This document shows positions 8,206-14,341 of a stretch of DNA of 26,770 nt, one piece after another. Below the pieces are notes generated by a model. It saw only the letters and a list, made by a program, of their open reading frames with translations. It had not been told where the DNA came from and ran no database searches. Numbering within the stretch: the first letter of the stretch is position 1; every line of letters begins with the position of its first letter. This DNA comes from Thermoguttaceae bacterium. GTDB lineage: Bacteria; Planctomycetota; Planctomycetia; Pirellulales; Thermoguttaceae. Position numbers and translations under genes: made by a program. The stretch is taken from the NCBI GenBank assembly GCA_017454585.1, contig JAFTCU010000186.1, forward strand, positions 1 to 26,770. Direction: 5' to 3'.

Positions 8206-9012
8206 ATGAAACACCTGATTTTCTCCATTTTCGCGCTTATGACTGCCATCCTTTTTGCGATTGGCGACGGCATCGCGGCCGAATTCGCCGACCGGTACGA
8301 CTCACTGGAAAAATGTGAGTGGAAATCCCCGAACGGAACGCTGCTTTACCGCAAGCTGACCCCGCCTGATCTGAAACCGGGCGAAAAGTACCCGCTGCTG
8401 ATCTTCCTGCACGGCGCAGGGGAACGCGGAAACAATAACATCTCGCAGGTCGCCGGCCAGGATTCCTTCCTGAATCTCGTCTGGAGCGAGGAAGGCTCCA
8501 AGTATCCGTGCTACGTCATCGTGCCGCAGTGCCCGAGCTTCAAGAAGTGGTGCGAGGTGGACTGGAACCTGAAAGACACGCACGCCACGCCCAAACAGCC
8601 GTCGGACGCCATGGGACTCCTCTACGAGCTGCTCCAGGACCTCAAGGCCAAAGATCAGATCGACCCGAAACGGATCTACGTGACCGGCATCTCGATGGGC
8701 GGCTACGGCACGTTTGACTTCATTGTCCGCTACCCGGAAGAAGTGGCGGCGGCGATCCCGGTCTGCGGCGGCGGCGACAATGAAAAGCTCGCGACCACCC
8801 CGGGAGTGAAAGACATTCCGATCCAGATCTTCCACGGTGACGCAGACGGGGCGGTCCCGGTCCAGCGCAGCCGGAACGCCTACGCGGCCCTGAAGAAAAA
8901 CGGCTGCGACGTGAAGTACACCGAGTACCCCGGCGTCGGCCACGACTGCTGGTTCCAGGCGTACAAGACCCCGGGTCTGGCGGACTGGATGTTCTCACAG
9001 AAAAAGAAGTAG
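8206..9012 (+). CDS. Exported alpha/beta-hydrolase esterase
   Basis: The 268-aa protein has a signal peptide (about 1-25, ending IAA-EF). It has the fold signature of the PHB-depolymerase-like/phospholipase-carboxylesterase group of alpha/beta hydrolases. The oxyanion-hole strand is LLIFLHGAGERG. The nucleophile elbow GISMGG gives S163, HGDADGAVP gives D214 and GVGHDCW gives H246, so the triad is complete. Such enzymes often cleave acetyl, feruloyl or other esters from plant polysaccharides, which would suit the glycosidases in this window, but the substrate is an inference. The start has AAGGA about eight bases upstream. It begins 100 bp after the 1477-aa gene. Four bases after its stop the first 93-bp palindromic element begins. 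Confidence 0.85.
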   Translation: MKHLIFSIFALMTAILFAIGDGIAAEFADRYDSLEKCEWKSPNGTLLYRKLTPPDLKPGEKYPLLIFLHGAGERGNNNISQVAGQDSFLNLVWSEEGSKYPCYVIVPQCPSFKKWCEVDWNLKDTHATPKQPSDAMGLLYELLQDLKAKDQIDPKRIYVTGISMGGYGTFDFIVRYPEEVAAAIPVCGGGDNEKLATTPGVKDIPIQIFHGDADGAVPVQRSRNAYAALKKNGCDVKYTEYPGVGHDCWFQAYKTPGLADWMFSQKKK

Positions 9013-9016
9013 TAAA

Positions 9017-9109
9017 TACGGGGACGACGCTTCCAGCGTCGTCACTAATTCATAATTCAAAATTCATAATTCTTAATTAAAAGACGATGCTGGAAGCGTC
9101 GTCCCCGTA
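9017..9109. mobile_element. 93-bp palindromic MITE-like element, copy 1
   Basis: The element has 27-bp terminal inverted repeats (9017-9043 and 9083-9109) around a 39-bp AT-rich core with two AATTCATAATTC direct repeats. Each arm is itself a hairpin, GACGACGC-TTCCA-GCGTCGTC on the left. It starts and ends with TA. Copy 2 at 10758-10850 differs at one base (T at 9088, C at 10829). It lies four bases after the esterase stop, and its last base is directly followed by the ATG of the LRR gene. Confidence 0.85.
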
Positions 9110-10753
9110 ATGGATCCGTTGATGTTTCGTTTTTTGATCCCACTTTTCGTTCCTGGCGCCGTTTTTAAGCCCAAACGTTTGAGATCCTTTCGTTGGGACG
9201 GGACCAAAATCGTAGAATACCTCGGCAAAGCCAAAAGCGTCGAGATTCCCGAAGGCACGACGGAGATCGGCCGCAAAGCGTTCATGGGCTGCGACTCCTT
9301 AAAGTGCGTCACGATCCCGCCAGGCGTAACCGCGATCGGGGACAGCGCTTTTGAAGACTGCGTTTCCCTGACCTCCGTCGAGATTCCCGAAGGCGTGACC
9401 AGGATCGGAGACCGCGCGTTCTGGGGCTGCTCTGATTTAATGAGTGTCAAACTTCCCGAAAGTGTGACAGAAATCGGCGGAAATGCCTTCTGGTACTGCA
9501 GCTCGTTAGAATCCATCGAGATCCCATCACGTGTCAGGAAAATCGAAGCGGGAACGTTTGAGTGCTGCTATTTCCTGGAATCCGTCTCCATTCCCAATGG
9601 AGTCACGGAAATCGGGAATGGCGCGTTTGATTCCTGCAAATACTTAACCTCCATCGACATTCCAGAAAGTGTGAAGCGGATCGGAGCCCGCGCGTTTGCC
9701 GGATGCCTCTCTTTAAAATCGGTGACCATCCCCGACAGCGTCAGGAAAATTGGAATCGGCGCGTTTGCCGGGTGTGACGTTTTGAAATCATGGCCAATTT
9801 CTCCGGATCATCCTTTTTTCAAGGTCGATGGTCCCGGATTGTTGACCAAGGACGGCAAAAAACTCATTGCCTGCCTGGCATCCGCTCAAAAATACCAGAT
9901 CCCTGAAGGCGTAACGGTCATTGGAGACAGTGCGTTCAGAGGCTGCAGTTCCCTGAAGTCCGTCATCATTCCTGAAAGTGTAACCCAAATTGAGGCTTGG
10001 GCATTTAAAGGATGTGACGCCTTAAAATCCATCGTCATTCCCGACAGCGTGAAGCAAATCGGCGATTTGGCGTTTTATCGCTGCTCTTCCCTGAAAACCA
10101 TCACGCTCCCTTGCGGCTTGACGAAAATCGGAATGTTAACGTTTGAGGATTGCGAATCCTTAACGTCCATCGTTCTGCCTGAAAGCGTAAAAGTGATCGG
10201 AAACGAAGCCTTCCGCGGCTGCGAATCCCTACAAAATATCGTCATTCCGAAAAGCGTCCGGAAAATTGGCGACGATGCGTTTACCGATTGTCCCGCTTTG
10301 AAGCAGTGGTCCATCTCCCCCGAAAACCCGTTTTTCGGGAGCGACGGTCCTGTTTTGCTGACCCAAAACGGGAAAACCCTCATCGCCTGCCTGCGTTCCG
10401 CGAAAGACTGTGTGGTTCCCGAAGGCGTAAAGGTCATTAAGGAACATGCGTTTAAGGACTGCGACTCCCTGACTTCTGTCGTCCTTCCCAAAGGCTTGAA
10501 GGTGATCGAACGTTCCGCGTTTCACGGCTGCAAGTCCTTGAAGTCCATCGATTTTCCCGAGGGATTGGCCGGGATCGGAGACTATGCATTCAATGGCTGC
10601 GAGTCGTTAACGTCCGTCACCATTCCCGGGAGCGTGACAAAGATCGGACTTAGCATATTTGAAAAAAAGACGAAGCTGACGATCCAACCCTCGGGCGGAT
10701 CGGAGGAAGAAGAAGCCATGAGAAAATTTTATCTTAACTTGCGGGTGGAATAG
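9110..10753 (+). CDS. BspA-type leucine-rich repeat protein (LRR_5), 18 repeats
   Basis: The 547-aa protein is almost entirely built of 23-residue repeats of the form IGxxAFxGCxSLxSVxIPxSV, the Treponema/BspA LRR_5 class found in surface and adhesion proteins. I count 18 repeats. Repeats 8 and 14 carry a similar insert (SPxxPFF..DGP.LLT..GK.LIACL.SA) with DNA starts 516 bp apart, which points to duplication of a six-repeat block. The N-terminus has a short hydrophobic stretch (MFRFLIPLFVPGAVF) that could be a weak or remnant signal peptide, and no anchor is visible at the C-terminus. The first ATG directly abuts the palindromic element and has no good Shine-Dalgarno; a second in-frame ATG lies at 9122. 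It is likely secreted or surface-exposed in origin, but that is unproven. Confidence 0.88.
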   Translation: MDPLMFRFLIPLFVPGAVFKPKRLRSFRWDGTKIVEYLGKAKSVEIPEGTTEIGRKAFMGCDSLKCVTIPPGVTAIGDSAFEDCVSLTSVEIPEGVTRIGDRAFWGCSDLMSVKLPESVTEIGGNAFWYCSSLESIEIPSRVRKIEAGTFECCYFLESVSIPNGVTEIGNGAFDSCKYLTSIDIPESVKRIGARAFAGCLSLKSVTIPDSVRKIGIGAFAGCDVLKSWPISPDHPFFKVDGPGLLTKDGKKLIACLASAQKYQIPEGVTVIGDSAFRGCSSLKSVIIPESVTQIEAWAFKGCDALKSIVIPDSVKQIGDLAFYRCSSLKTITLPCGLTKIGMLTFEDCESLTSIVLPESVKVIGNEAFRGCESLQNIVIPKSVRKIGDDAFTDCPALKQWSISPENPFFGSDGPVLLTQNGKTLIACLRSAKDCVVPEGVKVIKEHAFKDCDSLTSVVLPKGLKVIERSAFHGCKSLKSIDFPEGLAGIGDYAFNGCESLTSVTIPGSVTKIGLSIFEKKTKLTIQPSGGSEEEEAMRKFYLNLRVE

Positions 10754-10757
10754 GTAC

Positions 10758-10850
10758 TACGGGGACGACGCTTCCAGCGTCGTCACTAATTCATAATTCA
10801 AAATTCATAATTCTTAATTAAAAGACGACGCTGGAAGCGTCGTCCCCGTA
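10758..10850. mobile_element. 93-bp palindromic MITE-like element, copy 2
   Basis: This is a near-identical second copy (92 of 93 bases) of the element at 9017-9109. Its 27-bp inverted repeats (10758-10784, 10824-10850) are perfect. It starts four bases after the LRR stop and ends one base before the trpE stop, so it fills the gap between two convergent genes and may also end transcription from both sides, although it has no T-tract. Confidence 0.87.
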
Positions 10851-10851
10851 T

Positions 10852-12324
10852 TTATTCAATCTCCCGCGACGAAATCTCTACCGCGTTCACGACCGCTTTC
10901 GCTTTGTTGATGCACTCCTGGAACTCGCGTTCCGGCACGCTGTCCGCGACGATGCCGGCGCCGGAGCGGATGAAGATCTTGCCGTTTTTGCGGAAAACGA
11001 GGCGGATCCCGATGCACGTGTCGAGGTTGCCCGTGAAGTCGATGTACCCGATCGCGCCGCCGTAGATCCCGCGCTTGTTGTTCTCCAGCTCGTTGATGAT
11101 CTCGCAGGCACGAATTTTCGGAGCGCCGGAAAGCGTTCCGGCCGGAAGCACCGCGTCAATGGCGTCCAGAGCCGTCAGGTCCGGGCGGATCGTTCCGCGG
11201 ACCGTGGACGCGATGTGCATCACGTGCGAGAAGCGCAGAATCTCCATATACTTCTCGACCTGGACCGTGCCAAATTCGCTGATCTTCCCGAGGTCGTTGC
11301 GGCCAAGATCGACCAACATGTTGTGCTCGGAGCGCTCTTTTTCATCGGCCAGAAGCTCTTTTTCCAGCGCTTCGTCTTCTTCCGGGGTCTTTCCCCTCGG
11401 CCTTGTGCCCGCGATCGGGAACGTGTGCAGAACGCCGTCGCGCAGTTTCACGAGCGTCTCGGGCGAAGCCCCGGCGATCTCTGCCGTGTCACTGCTGAAG
11501 TAGAACATATACGGCGAAGGATTCGTCGCGCGGAAAACCCGGTACGTGTTCAGGAGGCTCCCCTCGAAATCTGCCTCAAGACGATTGGAGAGCACGACCT
11601 GGAAAATATCGCCCTCGTGAATGTAGTGTTTGGCCTTTTCCACGATCGCGCAGTACTCCTCCTTCTGGAAGAGCGGCCGCAGCTCCGACGTCACACGCCC
11701 TGGGGGGAATTCAGCGCTTTTGCCCGTCTTGACCAGCTTCACGAGATTTTCGATCTCCATCTCGGCATGACGGTAAACCGTTTCCAGATCGCCGTCGTCG
11801 GTCCGAATGTTGACGATCAGAACGATCCTCTGCCGTAAATTGTCGAACGCGATCACTTTGTCGAAGAGCATCAGGTCCACGTCCTGAAAGCCCTCCGCGT
11901 CCTCGGCGTCCAGATTCAGCGTCGGCTCGGAATATTTGATGTAGTCGTACGAGAAGTAGCCGACCAACCCCCCGGTAAACGGCGGCAGACCGTCGATTTT
12001 CGGGCTTCGGTTTTCCTCGAGGATCTTCTCGATCGTCTCCCGTGGGTGGCGCGTCTCGAAGGAGATTTTCGTCCCGGTTTTCAGGCTCATGTGACCATTC
12101 ATGCAGGTCAGCTCGAGTGTCGGGTCGAAGCCCAGAAACGTGTAGCGGCCCCAATTGTGCTGGCTCTCAAGACTTTCCAGAATGAAGCAGTGACGGCTGA
12201 CCGTCTTGAGGATCTTCAGGACCTCGATCGGCGTTTTAACGTCCGAGTAGATCTCCCGGCAGATCGGGATGCAGCGGTACTCCGAGGCCAGACTTCGCAC
12301 GGTTTCCAGAGAAGGAAAAGTCAT
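10852..12324 (-). CDS. trpE: Anthranilate synthase component I
   Basis: The 490-aa protein fits TrpE, which makes anthranilate from chorismate with ammonia supplied by TrpG. The N-terminal allosteric motif is present (LESLESQHNWGRYTFLG), the element that binds tryptophan and separates TrpE from PabB. The chorismate-binding domain is complete: DIFQVVLSNR, FPIAGTRPRGKT, DEKERSEHNMLVDLGRND, PAGTLSGAPKIRA and IRSGAGIVADS. A strong AGGAG lies seven bases before the ATG. No trpG or other trp gene is in the window. An intrinsic terminator ends only 24 bp upstream of the start codon, which raises the possibility of attenuation. Confidence 0.95.
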   Translation of the reverse strand: MTFPSLETVRSLASEYRCIPICREIYSDVKTPIEVLKILKTVSRHCFILESLESQHNWGRYTFLGFDPTLELTCMNGHMSLKTGTKISFETRHPRETIEKILEENRSPKIDGLPPFTGGLVGYFSYDYIKYSEPTLNLDAEDAEGFQDVDLMLFDKVIAFDNLRQRIVLIVNIRTDDGDLETVYRHAEMEIENLVKLVKTGKSAEFPPGRVTSELRPLFQKEEYCAIVEKAKHYIHEGDIFQVVLSNRLEADFEGSLLNTYRVFRATNPSPYMFYFSSDTAEIAGASPETLVKLRDGVLHTFPIAGTRPRGKTPEEDEALEKELLADEKERSEHNMLVDLGRNDLGKISEFGTVQVEKYMEILRFSHVMHIASTVRGTIRPDLTALDAIDAVLPAGTLSGAPKIRACEIINELENNKRGIYGGAIGYIDFTGNLDTCIGIRLVFRKNGKIFIRSGAGIVADSVPEREFQECINKAKAVVNAVEISSREIE

Positions 12325-12348
12325 GAAAAAGCTCCTGAAAAAAAGTAC

Positions 12349-12376
12349 AAAAAGGGAGCGCCAGCGGCCTGCTCCC
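12349..12376 (-). terminator. Terminator or attenuator between the acyl synthetase and trpE
   Basis: On the minus strand, GGGAGC-N11-GCTCCC (12354-12376; two flanking A-T pairs can extend it) is followed by TTTTT and shortly after by a second run of seven T. The trpE Shine-Dalgarno follows directly. It can end the acyl-synthetase transcript or act as a trpE leader terminator. Confidence 0.8.
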
Positions 12377-12438
12377 TTCGTTCAAAATGGATTTGCGATT
12401 TCGCCCGAAACCAACCCGAAAATAAATTTCGCCTTGAA

Positions 12439-14079
12439 TTACGCCTGCGCCTTGTAAATATTTTCGGCGATTTCCCGCACTTTGAAGAGGTCGAGTTTCC
12501 CACTTCCCAAAAGCGGAATTTCGTCGATTTTGTGATACGCCGTCACGTCCGGGATCCAAAGCAGCGGGTACTTCAACTCGATGAGTTTCGCCTTGATCTC
12601 TTCGGGTGTAAGCGAAAGCTCCGTGTACAAAACGATGATTTTCTCGCCCTTTTTCGTGTCCGGAACAGACGTCACGCAAAGTTTCAGCGGATCTTCCGCC
12701 GCGTTCCCAAGGACCTGGTTCAGCATATCCTCGATCCCTTCGTGCGGGATCATCTCTCCGCCGATTTTGGCGAACCGGCTCAAACGCCCGGCAAAATAGA
12801 TGTAGCCTTCCTCGTCGAGCGTGACCAGGTCGCCCGTTTTGTACCACCCTTCCGAATCAAGTACTTCGGCGGTCAGCTCCGGATCGTCGTAGTACCCTTT
12901 CATCACGCAGATGCCGTGAACGTAAAGCATGCCTTTTTCGCCTGGCTTGCACGGCTCGCCCGTCTCGATGTTCAGGACTTTAATGCCAAATCCGGGAATC
13001 GGGTACCCAAGCGAAGTATCTTTCGGAAGGGGCTCTTTGCCGGTAATACGGCGCCCCATTGGGAGATTCGCGGCAATGACCGGCGAAGTTTCCGTGATCC
13101 CGTACCCCTGACTCGGGCGCAAACCGAGCTGCTTCTCGTACTCATCCATCAGCTCCACCGGACATTTTTCCGCACCGGAAATCAAAATCGTGAACGATTT
13201 CAGATCGTCCGGCTTCATTTTACGCAGATAAAGGCGCAGGAACGTCGGTGTGGCAGGCAAAATCGTCGGCCGGTATTTTCGGCAGAGTTTCGCGATCTGG
13301 ATCGGCTCCAGCGGCGAGAAATGGTAAACGCCGAGCATGCCAAGTCCAAGCACGGTCCAAACCGTGGCCATAAACCCAAGCGAATGGAAAATCGGCACAA
13401 CGCCGAGCATCGTGTCTTGATTATTGAGGTGAAAATACTCACGGCAGGCAATGGAGTTTCCGCCAATATTCCGGTGGGTCAGCATGACACCCTTCGGGAC
13501 CCCCGTCGAGCCGGACGTGAAAATGATCGTCATCGTTTCGTCAGGGTCGATTTGGTTGAGGCGGAATTTCCGGTACAGCGTTTTCAGCGGCAATTTGGCC
13601 GTCAGAGCGCTGGAAATTTTATCCCAGAGGGTCAGTTTCGGGACATAATCCTCCAAACACACCACTTCACACTCCGGCTCCAGATTCAATTTTTCCATGA
13701 GCTTGCGGCTTGTGATCATGTGCTTGATCCCCGCTTTGTGAATACAGAGATTCAGCGTCTTCGAGTTCAGCGTGTAGTTCAGATTGACGCTCACCCGGTG
13801 GCTTAAAGCCAGAGCCACGTTTACCAGCGTACAAGGAACACTCGGCGGCAGAAGTATCCCCACATTCTTCTCGTTGGCTTCCAAAACGTATTTTTCAAGC
13901 AGACGCTTCAGAACCAAAGCCCGAATCAGGGCCTGCGATCCGGTCAATTCCGCGCCCGTTGAATCCGCCAAAGAAAGACGTTTGGCACGATACGTTTTCC
14001 ACTGACGGAGCGTTGCCCGGATGGGGATCCACTCAAAATCAAAATTTTCCTTGCAAAGAAGTTTTTCGTTCGCGTCCAT
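12439..14079 (-). CDS. Acyl-ACP/acyl-CoA synthetase of the Aas type
   Basis: The 546-aa AMP-forming adenylating enzyme activates fatty acids with ATP. The motifs appear in order: IIFTSGSTGVPKGVMLTHRN (P-loop, A3), GYGITETSP (A5), GWYKTGDL (A7), YFAGRLSRFAKIGGEMI (A8) and the C-terminal lysine in LLGSGKLD (A10). The segment FAKIGGEMIPHEGIE, with a short N-terminal domain, resembles the synthetase half of Aas (acyl-ACP synthetase/acylglycerophosphoethanolamine acyltransferase), so recycling fatty acids into phospholipids is likely. No acyltransferase domain is fused here. The start codon lacks a Shine-Dalgarno and lies in an A-rich leader. A C5-tract promoter (14133-14165) precedes it, and the gene is divergent from the 768-aa gene. 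Confidence 0.88.
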   Translation of the reverse strand: MDANEKLLCKENFDFEWIPIRATLRQWKTYRAKRLSLADSTGAELTGSQALIRALVLKRLLEKYVLEANEKNVGILLPPSVPCTLVNVALALSHRVSVNLNYTLNSKTLNLCIHKAGIKHMITSRKLMEKLNLEPECEVVCLEDYVPKLTLWDKISSALTAKLPLKTLYRKFRLNQIDPDETMTIIFTSGSTGVPKGVMLTHRNIGGNSIACREYFHLNNQDTMLGVVPIFHSLGFMATVWTVLGLGMLGVYHFSPLEPIQIAKLCRKYRPTILPATPTFLRLYLRKMKPDDLKSFTILISGAEKCPVELMDEYEKQLGLRPSQGYGITETSPVIAANLPMGRRITGKEPLPKDTSLGYPIPGFGIKVLNIETGEPCKPGEKGMLYVHGICVMKGYYDDPELTAEVLDSEGWYKTGDLVTLDEEGYIYFAGRLSRFAKIGGEMIPHEGIEDMLNQVLGNAAEDPLKLCVTSVPDTKKGEKIIVLYTELSLTPEEIKAKLIELKYPLLWIPDVTAYHKIDEIPLLGSGKLDLFKVREIAENIYKAQA

Positions 14080-14132
14080 TTAACTATTTTATTTGTTTGT
14101 TGTGTTTTACAATTAATTCCAAGATAGGAATA

Positions 14133-14165
14133 ATTTTAACGTTTTTTCAAGAAAACGCTAGGGGG
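14133..14165 (-). promoter_or_regulatory. Probable acyl-synthetase promoter with C5 tract
   Basis: On the minus strand: CCCCC (14161-14165), TAGCGT in the -35 position (14155-14160, weak match), 16-bp spacer, TAAAAT (-10, 14133-14138). The layout matches the better C-tract promoters, which is the main reason to accept the poor -35. Confidence 0.5.
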
Positions 14166-14255
14166 ACGGGGGAAGATGAACGTAAAAATTTAGTAAATTT
14201 TTTAAGGAAAGTCCGATTAATTCAAGGGCCAATCCATATTTTCTTTTATTTCCTC

Positions 14256-14284
14256 TTGACAGAAAGTTTTGAATACGCTATTTT
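14256..14284 (+). promoter_or_regulatory. Promoter of the 768-aa gene
   Basis: TTGACA (14256-14261, full -35 consensus), 17-bp spacer, TATTTT (-10, 14279-14284). It has no C-tract, unlike the housekeeping-type promoters here. The start codon is about 57 bp downstream of the -10. Confidence 0.7.
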
Positions 14285-14341
14285 TATTTCAAAAGTGTTT
14301 TTTTGCCCGGAACAAAAAAATTTTAAAAAGGATTTCAAGAA

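Noticed and set aside
9017..10850. An IS element with its own transposase
   Set aside because: The only gene between the two copies is an LRR protein; no transposase motif is present in the window.
12046..13806. 586-codon plus-strand ORF across trpE and the acyl synthetase
   Set aside because: It spans two well-supported minus-strand genes and their terminator, and its product is Arg/Phe-rich without motifs.
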